A stretch of DNA of 64,000 nucleotides from Heracleum sosnowskyi (taxonomy: Eukaryota > Streptophyta > Magnoliopsida > Apiales > Apiaceae): contig CM061244.1 of NCBI GenBank assembly GCA_030848705.1, positions 107,715,111-107,779,110 on the forward strand, read 5' to 3'. Positions 22,948-32,836 of this stretch are shown piece after piece. The translations under genes and the position numbers were made by a program. Numbering within the stretch: the stretch's first letter is position 1; each line of letters starts with the position of its first letter. The notes under the pieces are model-generated. The model was not told the origin of the DNA and made no database searches. It saw nothing but the letters and a program-made list of their open reading frames with translations.

Positions 22948-23633
22948 CATTCAAGTACTTGTCCTGGTTAAATAGATTTTCTCTTTTGTAACCATAGTGA
23001 TTAGTATGTACCAGAAAGATTAGCTAAGCATGAGTATGTAATTGACTGAATGTAACAGAGTTTGAATCAATTAATGAAAAAGACTCATTTTATTGCTTTA
23101 CTTTCAGTATTATCAATTTTACCTAGTAATTGGAAAGACAAAAAAAAAACTTTAACCAATTAACTAACATACTCAGCAGCAATACAAATCACAAACAGGA
23201 CTTAATAAACTTACTCAATAGCAACAAACTCTATCTTTTCTTTGTTCAATCACACTTTTTCGAAAAACAAATGACTAAACCCAAAATCATAAACTGTCTG
23301 AAACAAGGAAATTATTTTAACCATCAGAGATTAAAATAAAGTAACCTCGGCGTATTTCACACAAAACATCAGTGTTTACCATTTGTCCTTCTTTGTCAAT
23401 AAACTCTTTTCTCAAACTGTACAGTTGTGAAAATATGTGTGTGTAGTAGCAAAGTTTACCGAAAACAGTATTTAGACCATCTCAAAGTGCATAAAATCCA
23501 CAATCTAAAGTAGTAAAAACTGGTTACCTAAACTCTCATTTATAACATAAAATCTGATTTTATATCTAAACTCTGTATTACTGATATCCTTTCATTTGGA
23601 TATGTCTTTTATTTTTCACCCCCTTAATTTATC

Positions 23634-23671
<38 letters not shown>

Positions 23672-24304
23672 TTTTTTTTATTTTTCCAGTAATCAGTGGT
23701 TGGCACTAGTCACCAAAAATCAAAGATTTTAGCCCTTATTTCATACAATAAGTTCCTGGATCGTCCTAGGCACAACATGATCTCAAAGGAATTTGTGCTC
23801 TGTTTGGCATCTTTTGAATTTGAGGGTGAATTATTTGAAATTAATAATCAGAGTTTAGACTTTTCATCAGTAAATATAATTAACTTATGAGAGAAAATGC
23901 AAACAGCTAATACAGACTCAGTGTATAGGATCAATAAACTAAGAGATGCTATAAATATTGAGACAGTATCATGCTGTGTTAGCTTACTGCACATTTTTGA
24001 GATCAGAGTCTATACAACTCTTAAGGATTCACAGTTACTTACTGAGAATTATGCTTCATACAAATTTCTTCATTGGTCCATATGTTTCAGACAAAATTAC
24101 AATCAGAGTATAGCATTTAAACTGTAATTATTAGAGTATGACCAATAGAGTCTATCTTCAGAGTATGCTTTCAGAGTATGACTAACACTTCACAGAGTTT
24201 ATCATCAGAGTTTAACATGCTGGTTCACATAACAGTTAACACATGCAAGGAATCATGAGCAACAAGAATTAAACATGTATAAATTTTGAGTCTGACCCGT
24301 ATCT
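22948..24304 (-). other. E3 spacer between pol and third ORF
   Basis: Noncoding, alignable to E2 36146-37357 down to about 23054. It contains a poly-T run at about 23636-23668 (poly-A in element sense) and many TCAGAGTTT motifs near 24170-24220. About 1.0 kb present in E2 (antisense ORF, divergent promoter and third-ORF start) is missing here between about 22947 and 23053. Confidence 0.75.
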
Positions 24305-27300
24305 CTAGTCAGAACCAGAGATCATTCCAAGTTCATTTACCAATCTTGTAAAAGTAGCTTCACTCAAAGGTTTGGTGAAGATATCTGCAAGTTGTTGGTC
24401 TGTAGACACAAAATGAAGCTCAATATTCCCTTCTTCCACATGTTCTCTGATAAAATGATATCTTATGCTGATGTGTTTGGTCATGGAATGCTGTACTGGA
24501 TTTCCTGTCATAGCAATAGCACTTTGGTTATCACAGAAAATAGGAATTTTAGAGTACCTTAACCCATAATCCAGCAATTGATTCTTCATCCATAAAATCT
24601 GTGCACAACAGCTACCAGCTGCTATATACTCTGCTTCAGCAGTGGATGTAGAAATTGATTTCTGTTTCTTACTGTACCAAGAAACCAATCTGTCACCTAA
24701 AAATTGACAGCTTCCACTTGTACTTTTTCTGTCTATCTTACAGCCTGCAAAATCTGCATCAGAGTAACCAATCAACTTAAACTCTGATTCTCTAGGATAC
24801 CACAAACCCAAGGTTATGGTGCCTTTGAGATATTTGAAAATCCTTTTTACAGCTGTTAGATGAGGCTCTCTAGGATCTGCTTGAAATCTTGCACAAAGAC
24901 ATGTTGCATACATGATATCAGGTCTACTTGCTGTAAGATACAGTAAAGACCCTATCATTCCTCTGTAGTTAGTCATATCTACTGAGGCTCCTGTGTCTTT
25001 GTCAAGCTTCGTTGCTGTAGCCATGGGAGTTGTTGCAGATGAACTATCAAGCATACCAAATTTCTTTAGAAGATTTCTGGTATACTTTGCTTGATTGATA
25101 AAAATCCCATCATCTGTTTGCTTGACCTGTAAGCCTAGAAAATAACTAAGCTCTCCCATCATGCTCATTTGATACCTGGATTGCATAAGCTTTGCAAACT
25201 TCTTACAAAGTTTGTCATTAGTAGATCCAAAAATAATATCATCTACATAAATTTGAACTAAAAGCAAATCATCACCAGAATTGAAATAAAACAAGGTTTT
25301 ATCAATTGTACCTCTTGTGAACCCACTTTCTAAAAGAAATTGAGCAAGAGTTTCATACCATGCTCTTGGTGCTTGCTTTAGGCCATATAATGCTTTGTCA
25401 AGCCTGTAGACATAATCTGGATGCTTGGGATCTACAAATCCTGGTGGTTGTTCAACAAATACCTCTTCTTCAAGCTTCCCATTGAGAAAAGCACTTTTCA
25501 CATCCATCTGAAAGACTTTAAACTTCTTGTGTGCAGCATAGGCCAGAAAAATCCTTATAGCCTCCAGTCTTGCAACTGGAGCAAAGGTTTCATCATAGTC
25601 AATTCCTTCCTGTTGTGAATAACCTTTTGCCACAAGTCTAGCCTTATTCCTTGTAATCACACCATCACTGTCAGTCTTGTTTCTGAAAACCCACTTTGTA
25701 CCTACAATTGATCTGTTCTTTGGTCTAGGTACAAGTGTCCAGACTTCATTTCTTTCAAATTCATTTAACTCTTCTTGCATTGCTGTAATCCAATTAGCAT
25801 CTTGAAGAGCTTCCTCCACTTTCTTTGGTTCTGTTTGAGACAAGAAAGCATGATACAGACACTCATTATTTGTTGCACTTCTAGTTCTCACACTAGCATC
25901 AGGATCTCCAATTATGAGATCAGGTGTGTGTGCCTGTGTCCACCTTCTTGCTGTTGGTAAGTGGTTTCTTGCATCATTATTGAATCCTCCCCCTTGATCC
26001 ATGCTCTCCTGATTCATATGTTGACTTTCTGCAGCATCTGAGGCTCCCCCTGAATTGGATGGCTCAGAATTTGAACTGTCAGAGTTTGAATCAGTTTCCT
26101 CAACTGACTCATTTGCTGTGTCTTGTTGAGCTTCTTCACGCTCCCCCTCAACTGGTTCTCTATTTTGTTCAATTTGAGAATTATCAGTTTCTCCAGTATT
26201 TACCAGTAGAGGTTCAGAGTATGCTTCGTCAGAGTTTGTCAACCCTGCTTCATCAGAGTTTATATCATCAGAGAGTAGATCTTCATTTTCAAAACGTAGT
26301 TGATCATATCCATCCTTGTCTTCAAGTCCAATTATTTTCTTGTCATCAAATGACACATGTATGGATTCCATGATCACTTTAGTTCTTAGATTGTAAACTC
26401 TGAATGCTTTTGTTGACAGTGGGTAGCCAACAAAAATTCCTTCATCAGCTTTTAACTCGAACTTTGTCAACTGTTCAGGATGAGTCTTCAACACAAAGCA
26501 TTTGCATCCAAATATATGAAAATATTTCAAATTTGGCTTCTTATTTTTCACCATCTCATATGGTGTTTTCCCATGCTTGTTGATCAGTGTAGCATTTTGA
26601 GTAAAACAAGCAGTTTGAACAGCTTCTGCCCAGAAGTATGTTGGTAATTTTGCTTCTTCAAGCATAGTTCTGGCTGCTTCAATTAAAGTTCTGTTCTTTC
26701 TTTCAACTACACCATTTTGCTGTGGAGTTCCAGGTGCAGAAAATTCTTGTTTCACCCCTCTTTCCTTGCAGAAAGCTTCCATAATTGAGTTTCTGAATTC
26801 AGTTCCATTATCACTCCTTATAATTTTGACTCTGTGCTGTGATCCTTTGTCCAGTAGATTTACATGATCCATCAGAGTTTGAGCAGTTTCATCCTTCTTT
26901 GACAAGAAATACACCCATGTATATCTAGTATATTCATCAACAATTACTAGAGCATATTTCTTTCTGCCCATGGACATCACATTCACTGGTCCAAAGAGAT
27001 CAACATGAAGAAGATGATAAGGTTCCACCACTGAAGATTCAGTTTTGCTCTTGAAAGATGACTTCCTTTGTTTGGCCTTTTGACAGGAATCACATAGGCC
27101 ATTTAGACTGAGTGTTGATTTTGGGAGTCCTCTTACAAGATCCTTTCTTATCAGCTCATTAATGTTGTTCAAATTGAGATGAGAGAGCTTTTTATGCCAA
27201 TTCCAACTCTCTTCATTTGACATTCTTGCAGTCAGACACACTGTTTTTCCATCAGAGTTTGTTACCAAACTTGCTTCATAAATATTGTTGCGCCTGTGTC

Positions 27301-27619
27301 CAACTAGAACAACTTTTCCAGTAGATTTACTGATAACTTCACAGTATTCACTATGAAAATCTACATGGTTTCCTCTGTCACAGATTTGACTCACAGATAA
27401 CAGATTGTGCTTGAGTCCTGAGACTAGAGCTACATTTGTGATGATGACACCTCCAAGATTAATGTTGCCATATCCCAGAGTATGTCCTACGTTGCCATCT
27501 CCATAGGAAACTTTTGGGCCATCCTTCTCCACAAAGTCTGATAGCAGGGCTTTATTTCCGGTCATATGTCCTGAGCATCCACTGTCCAAGATAAGTGTGC
27601 TCTCTATTATACCCTGCAA
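24305..27619 (-). CDS. E3 pol polyprotein (protease, integrase, RT, RNase H)
   Basis: 1104 codons with no lesion, Ty1/copia order. Protease LDSGCSG (Asp12). Integrase zinc motif H142/H147/C176/C179 and catalytic D207, D270 and E306. RT with FQMDVKSAFLNG (D706) and YVDD at 791-794. RNase H with SDADFAGC, AEAEYIAA and CDNQSAI. The ORF has no ATG at its start: it opens right after a TGA in its own frame and lies +1 relative to gag. It must therefore be joined to gag by splicing or another recoding step (see findings). Residues 450-545 are a low-complexity linker rich in NSD/SDE encoded by the repeated AAACTCTGA motif. Confidence 0.95.
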   Translation of the reverse strand: MQGIIESTLILDSGCSGHMTGNKALLSDFVEKDGPKVSYGDGNVGHTLGYGNINLGGVIITNVALVSGLKHNLLSVSQICDRGNHVDFHSEYCEVISKSTGKVVLVGHRRNNIYEASLVTNSDGKTVCLTARMSNEESWNWHKKLSHLNLNNINELIRKDLVRGLPKSTLSLNGLCDSCQKAKQRKSSFKSKTESSVVEPYHLLHVDLFGPVNVMSMGRKKYALVIVDEYTRYTWVYFLSKKDETAQTLMDHVNLLDKGSQHRVKIIRSDNGTEFRNSIMEAFCKERGVKQEFSAPGTPQQNGVVERKNRTLIEAARTMLEEAKLPTYFWAEAVQTACFTQNATLINKHGKTPYEMVKNKKPNLKYFHIFGCKCFVLKTHPEQLTKFELKADEGIFVGYPLSTKAFRVYNLRTKVIMESIHVSFDDKKIIGLEDKDGYDQLRFENEDLLSDDINSDEAGLTNSDEAYSEPLLVNTGETDNSQIEQNREPVEGEREEAQQDTANESVEETDSNSDSSNSEPSNSGGASDAAESQHMNQESMDQGGGFNNDARNHLPTARRWTQAHTPDLIIGDPDASVRTRSATNNECLYHAFLSQTEPKKVEEALQDANWITAMQEELNEFERNEVWTLVPRPKNRSIVGTKWVFRNKTDSDGVITRNKARLVAKGYSQQEGIDYDETFAPVARLEAIRIFLAYAAHKKFKVFQMDVKSAFLNGKLEEEVFVEQPPGFVDPKHPDYVYRLDKALYGLKQAPRAWYETLAQFLLESGFTRGTIDKTLFYFNSGDDLLLVQIYVDDIIFGSTNDKLCKKFAKLMQSRYQMSMMGELSYFLGLQVKQTDDGIFINQAKYTRNLLKKFGMLDSSSATTPMATATKLDKDTGASVDMTNYRGMIGSLLYLTASRPDIMYATCLCARFQADPREPHLTAVKRIFKYLKGTITLGLWYPRESEFKLIGYSDADFAGCKIDRKSTSGSCQFLGDRLVSWYSKKQKSISTSTAEAEYIAAGSCCAQILWMKNQLLDYGLRYSKIPIFCDNQSAIAMTGNPVQHSMTKHISIRYHFIREHVEEGNIELHFVSTDQQLADIFTKPLSEATFTRLVNELGMISGSD

Positions 27620-27632
27620 TCACAAACAAACA

Positions 27633-29984
27633 CTAAGTGTTAGTTTTAAGGATCCAGACTTGCTTGGACCCTTTGCCTTTCTTAACAGTGTTAGCTTTTG
27701 CAGCGGAATCAACTTTCTCAGAATTTAAACTAACATTGTCAGATTTTACACTAGCAGAGTTTGCTCTAACCCACTTCAAGTTGGGTTTTAGCTCATAGTA
27801 ATTATGATAAATTGCATGATAACTCTTACATGTGTAAATGGAATGCCAAGTGCTCCCACAATGTTTGCATAAGGTCTGTGGTTTTATTCTAACATAATCA
27901 TTCTTTACTTCTGAAGTAGAAGGTAAAGAATTAATATGCTTGTTCTTAGTGCAAAATCTAGCAAGATGATTAGAACTACCACAACTGTAACATGTTTTCC
28001 TTAAAGCACCAGCATTAGGCAAATAATTATTTCTATTGTTTATGCCTATTTTTCCATTCCTATTTCTCTTGGACCCTTTAGGTTTCATGGCAGACTTAAC
28101 CTCTTTGAGCTTATGTTTAAACTGTTTTCCTGTCATTAAACCAACATTAACCTGTTTTTCACAGACTCTTATTGGTTCTTTAACAGCTTCTAACTCAACA
28201 GGCTTCTCTGTTTTAGATTCAGTATCTACTTGTTCAACACAAGTTTCAACTGGCTCCATAACAGTTTCTTTCACAACTGCAGATGTTAACTTTCCAGATT
28301 CAGGAACAAATGTTACAGGAGTCGAATATGAACTTGTGAAAGCTCTAAACTTAATTTTATCTTGAAACCTAAGTTCATCTTCCTCACTGTATCCTAAACC
28401 TACAGCATCTGTTTGAAAAACTTGATGTGTATCTCTGCCAGAATTAGTCCAAGTTTTAATTATTTTTCTTTCCTTCTCTAAATCAGATTCTAGTTGCCTA
28501 TACCTTTTAAGCAACTCCTGTTCCACATAAACAGCATCATCTCTTTCTTTTTGAGTCTGCTTCATATTCTCAAGTTCTCTTTCAAGAAACTTGTTTCTTT
28601 CTTTAAGACTAAGATTCTCAGATTTAATCCTTTCATTCTCTAAAGTCTGATCCCTATAACTAACATGTATGTTCTTAAGATAAATTCTTAATTCAGAAAT
28701 ATTATCAGTATCATACGCATAAGTAGTTAGGGGTACCTTATTTTCTGATGATTCAGTCTCATCTTTGACAGTTGCCATAAGAGCATAATTTTCTCCATCA
28801 TCAGAATCTGAAGTATCTGCCCAGTCTTTGCCTTTAGAGACGAGTGCTTTTCCAGTTTTTCCTTTCTTGCACTCTGGAGCATAGTGACCCATCTCTTTGC
28901 ACTTGTAGCACTGGATCTCAGATTTGTCCTTCTTTCCAGACTTGGTATCTTTTCCATCAGACTTTCTGAAATTCTTCTTCTCAGAATTTGAATCTCTCCT
29001 TGAGAATCTCTTTCCTTTCTTGAAGTTCTTGAATCCCATCTTCTTGAAGGTCTTCACCATCAATGCCGCCATTTGCATCAACTGTTCTTCATCATCCTCA
29101 GAGTCAGAAGCTTCATCAGAGTTTGAGTCATCATCAGAGTTTGATGACTCACTTTCAGATTTAATGACTAAAGCCTTTCCCTTGGCTTTCTTCTTTGATG
29201 ATTCCTTCTTTTCAATGAGCTTCTCCTCAACTTTGAGAGCAACAGATTTTGTCTTCTTGCTTGATCTTCTGTTTCTTTGATCTATCTCGAGTTCATGAGT
29301 CTTTAACAAGCCATAAATCTCATCAAGATCTGTATCATCAAGATCATAATTATCTCTGATTGAGGTCGTCTTCAGATCCCATTTTTCAGGTAGAGATAAG
29401 AGAAACTTGAGATTTGACTCTTCAAGATTATATTCTTTGTCAACCAGAGACAGATCATTCAGTAATTTACAAAACCTGTCATAAGTCTCAGTCAAGGTTT
29501 CATTAGATCTTGAATCAAAGTGCTCATACTCCTGTGTGAGTATTGTCTTCCTGTTCTTCTTTATAGCAGTGGTTCCTTGACACCTTACTTCCAAAGCATC
29601 CCAGATTTCCTTTGCCGTTTTGCAGCCAATTACTCTGTTAGACATAACATTATCTAAAGCACTGTGGAGTAGATGTCTAACCTTTGCATCCTTTGCAATT
29701 GATGAGATGTCTTCAGGAGTATAATCTTTCTTTTCCTTTGGAATCAGTGTCTGTTCTTTATCACCAACAGCAGGAGATAATTTAGTTGGCTTATGAGGAC
29801 CATTATTGATTCTGTCAAGATATTCTGGATCTGTAGCCTCCAGAAACATGGTCATCTTCACCTTCCATATTGGATACTCTATTGGCCTGAGAATTTGAAC
29901 CCTGATAGTTTCATATCGACTCACAGAATTTGGCTTAACCTGTTCAGCCACAGGAGGAACTTGATTTTGATTTTCTTCAGACAT
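27633..29984 (-). CDS. E3 gag
   Basis: 783 codons from ATG 29984. UBN2-type copia gag core in the first third (ATDPEYLDRI, KEIWDALEVRCQG, FLLSLPEKWD). A first CCHC zinc knuckle CYKCKEMGHYAPEC lies near residue 357, with two more C-x2-C-x4-H-x4-C knuckles near 664 and 700 (CYSCGSSNHLARFC, CKHCGSTWHSIYTC). Between them lies a predicted coiled coil (about 445-510). Large three-knuckle gag proteins are usual for SIRE/Maximus elements. Ends at a TAG just before the pol opening. Confidence 0.95.
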   Translation of the reverse strand: MSEENQNQVPPVAEQVKPNSVSRYETIRVQILRPIEYPIWKVKMTMFLEATDPEYLDRINNGPHKPTKLSPAVGDKEQTLIPKEKKDYTPEDISSIAKDAKVRHLLHSALDNVMSNRVIGCKTAKEIWDALEVRCQGTTAIKKNRKTILTQEYEHFDSRSNETLTETYDRFCKLLNDLSLVDKEYNLEESNLKFLLSLPEKWDLKTTSIRDNYDLDDTDLDEIYGLLKTHELEIDQRNRRSSKKTKSVALKVEEKLIEKKESSKKKAKGKALVIKSESESSNSDDDSNSDEASDSEDDEEQLMQMAALMVKTFKKMGFKNFKKGKRFSRRDSNSEKKNFRKSDGKDTKSGKKDKSEIQCYKCKEMGHYAPECKKGKTGKALVSKGKDWADTSDSDDGENYALMATVKDETESSENKVPLTTYAYDTDNISELRIYLKNIHVSYRDQTLENERIKSENLSLKERNKFLERELENMKQTQKERDDAVYVEQELLKRYRQLESDLEKERKIIKTWTNSGRDTHQVFQTDAVGLGYSEEDELRFQDKIKFRAFTSSYSTPVTFVPESGKLTSAVVKETVMEPVETCVEQVDTESKTEKPVELEAVKEPIRVCEKQVNVGLMTGKQFKHKLKEVKSAMKPKGSKRNRNGKIGINNRNNYLPNAGALRKTCYSCGSSNHLARFCTKNKHINSLPSTSEVKNDYVRIKPQTLCKHCGSTWHSIYTCKSYHAIYHNYYELKPNLKWVRANSASVKSDNVSLNSEKVDSAAKANTVKKGKGSKQVWILKTNT

Positions 29985-30033
29985 GATTATTACTGTGTTT
30001 TAATCGTAAAACTGTATATATTAAACAGCCTTG

Positions 30034-30045
30034 GCTCTGATACCA
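30034..30045 (-). other. E3 primer-binding site
   Basis: TGGTATCAGAGC on the minus strand, 2 bp inside the 5' LTR; initiator Met tRNA type. Confidence 0.9.
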
Positions 30046-30047
30046 AT

Positions 30048-30594
30048 TGTTAGGCCGAATACACAATATAATCAAGTATGTATGAGAATAACAATAATTA
30101 ATAACACTGTTTATGAATCAATAAAACTGTAATCTTATTAACAGCTTCTCTCTTTATGATGTTAATGAATCATAAAGAGCTTCTAGGTTACACAAATAAT
30201 ATCTCAATGATCGCGTCCCTTCTAGGGATAACCTATCTGTGTTTATATAGTACACAGCTACATACAATCCTTCTCTAATTGATATTCCTACAAGTTAGCT
30301 ATACAATTCATATCAATTAAGGATTGCTTCTTATCTTCTATCCTGTTTCCTTAGCTGTATCAATATATTCTGCTTCTTTCCATCTTCAGAATGTATTGCT
30401 TCTAGAATCTTCAATTCTGCACCGACAGCTAATTCAACTATCACCTTGTCAGACTTTAAATAAACTCTGACCGGCTTCCTTTAAACTCTTCACCCTATCA
30501 GAGTTTAACTAAACTCTGATCGGCTTCTGATAAACTCTTGTCAGTACCTGTTGCTTAAACACTGATAAACAAACATTAGCAATTATATCTAACA
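30048..30594 (-). repeat. E3 5' LTR
   Basis: 547 bp, identical by eye to 18777-19323. The TATA box on the minus strand at about 30242-30251 would drive leftward E3 transcription. Confidence 0.95.
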
Positions 30595-30599
30595 TATCC

Positions 30600-32817
30600 G
30601 ATTTGGAAGGTTAAGATGACCATGTTTCTGGAGGCTACAGATCCAGAATACCTTGACAGAATCAATGATGGTCCTCATATGCCAACTAAATTGTCCCCTG
30701 TTGTTGATGGTCAAGAACAAAAGACTGTTCCAAAGGAAAAGAAAGATATGACTCCTGAGGATATCTCATCAATTGCAAAGGATGCAAAGGTTAGACATCT
30801 TCTCCACAGTGCTTTAGATAATGTTATGTCTAACAGAGTAATTGGCTGCAAAACTGCCAAAGAGATATGGGATGCTTTAGAAGTCAGATGCCAGGGAACA
30901 GGTGCTATTAAGAAGAACAGAAAAACAATACTCACACAGGAGTATGAGCACTTTGATTCAAGAACTAATGAAACCTTGACTGAGACTTATGACAGATTTT
31001 GCAAACTGTTGAACGATCTGTCTCTGGTAGATAAGGAATATGAACTTGAAGAGTCTAATCTCAAGTTTCTGTTATCTCTACCTGAAAAGTGGGATTTAAA
31101 GGCAACAACAATCAGAGATAATTATGATCTTGCTGATACAGATCTTGATGAGATCTATGGATTGTTAAAGACTCATGAACTTGAGATAGAACAAAGAAAC
31201 AGGAGATCCAGCAAGAAGACAAAATCTGTTGCTCTCAAAGTCGAGGAGAAGCCCATTAAGAAGGAATCATCAAGGAAGAAAGCCAAGGGAAAGGCTTTAG
31301 TCATAAAATCTGAGAGTGAGTCATCAAACTCTGATGATGATTCAAACTCTGATGAAGCTTCTGAATCTGAGGATGATGAAGAACAGATGATGCAAATGGC
31401 TGCATTGATGGTGAAGACCTTCAAGAAGATGGGGTTCAAGAACTTCAAGAAGGGAAAGAGATTCTCAAGGAGAGATTCAAATTCTGAGAAGAAGAATTTC
31501 AGAAAGTCTGATGGAAGGGATATCAAGTCTGGAAAGAAGGATAAATCTGAAATCCAGTGCTACAAATGTAAGGAGATGGGTCACTATGCTCCAGAGTGCA
31601 AGAAAGGCAAATCTGAGAAAGCACTCATCTCTAAAGGGAAAGACTGGGCAGATACTTCAGACTCTGATGATGGAGAAAACTATGCTCTTATGGCAACTGT
31701 CAGAGATGAGACTGAATCTTCTGAAAATAAGGTACCCCTAACTACTTATGCTTATGATACTGATAATATATCTGAGTTAAGAGTATATCTGAAAAGTGTT
31801 CATGTTAGCTATAGGGATCAGACTTTAGAGAATGAAAGAATTAAATCTGAGAATCTTAGTCTTAAAGATAGAAACAAGTTTCTTGAAGGAGAACTTGAAA
31901 GAATGAAGCAGATTCAAAAAGAAAGAGATGATGCTGTTTATGTTGAACATGAGTTGCTTAAAAGGTATAAGCAACTAGAATCTGATTTAGAAAAAGAAAG
32001 AAAAATAATCAAGACTTGGACAGATTCTGGAAGAGACACTCATCAAGTGTTTCAGACTGATTCTGTAGGTTTAGGTTATTGTGAAAATGATGAACTTAGG
32101 TTTAAAGACAAGGTTAAGGTAAAACCACAACTTAAACCTGTGAAATTTGTTCCAGAAGCCAATAAGTTAAAATCTGTTGTAATAAGAGAAGCTGATATGG
32201 AATCAGATGAAGCCTGTGAAAGACAGGAAAATATTATAACAGAAAAACTTATGGAAAGAGAAGCTGTTAGAAAGCCAGGAGAAACTTGTGAAAAACAGGT
32301 TAATGTTGGTTTGATGACAGGGAAACAGTTTAATCATAAACTGAAAGAGGTAAAATCTGCCATGAAACCAAAAGGGTCCAAGAAAAATAGGAATGGAAAA
32401 GTAGGCATAAATAACAGAAATAATCATTTGCCTAATGCTGGTGCTTCAAGGAAAACATGTTACAATTGTGGAAGTTCTAATCATCTTGCTAGATTTTGTA
32501 CTAAGAACAAACATATTAATTCTTTATCTTCTACATCAGGAGTAAAGAATGATTATGTAAGAGTTAAACCACAAACTTTATGCAAACACTGTGGGAGCAC
32601 TTGGCATTCCATTTATACTTGCAAGAGTTATCATGCTATTTATCACAACTATTATGAGCTAAAACCCAATTTGAAATGGGTTAGAGCAAACTCTGCTAGT
32701 GTAAAATCTGACAATGTTAGTTTAAACTCTGATAATACAGATTCCGCTGCAAAAGCTAACACTGTTAAGAAAGACAAAGGATCCAAGCAAGTCTGGATCC
32801 TCAAAACTAACACTTAG
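30600..32817 (+). CDS. E2 gag, main part after the E3 insertion
   Basis: About 739 codons continuing the frame of 18670-18776. Same domain order as E3 gag: UBN2-like core, CYKCKEMGHYAPEC knuckle, coiled coil, two further CCHC knuckles. The first in-frame ATG is 30616. Ends at TAG 32815-32817. Its own promoter is now separated from it by 11.8 kb of E3, so normal expression is broken even though this part is open. Confidence 0.93.
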
Positions 32818-32836
32818 TGTTTGTTTGTGATTGCAG
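32797..32836 (+). promoter_or_regulatory. E2 gag-pol junction with a 3' splice-site consensus
   Basis: CTAAC (branch-like) followed by TTAGTGTTTGTTTGTGATTGCAG ending at 32836, then the first pol codon GGA in phase 0. Gag ends at TAG 32815-32817, and the pol frame (+1) is closed by TGA at 32828-32830. A simple shift before the gag stop cannot reach pol. The same sequence is present in E3 (27614-27653). Confidence 0.6.

Larger units (their letters stand above)
18777..30594 (-). mobile_element. E3: sibling copia (SIRE/Maximus type) retrotransposon, inverted inside E2 gag
   Basis: An 11.8 kb element in minus orientation. LTRs of 547 bp at 18777-19323 and 30048-30594 look identical by eye. The target duplication TATCC is perfect (18772-18776 and 30595-30599). 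Primer site (TGGTATCAGAGC on the minus strand) at 30034-30045; purine tract at 19325-19338. Gag and pol are open with no lesion, and the third ORF is open but lacks its N terminus. It is the youngest layer of the nest and potentially mobile for gag and pol functions. Confidence 0.96.
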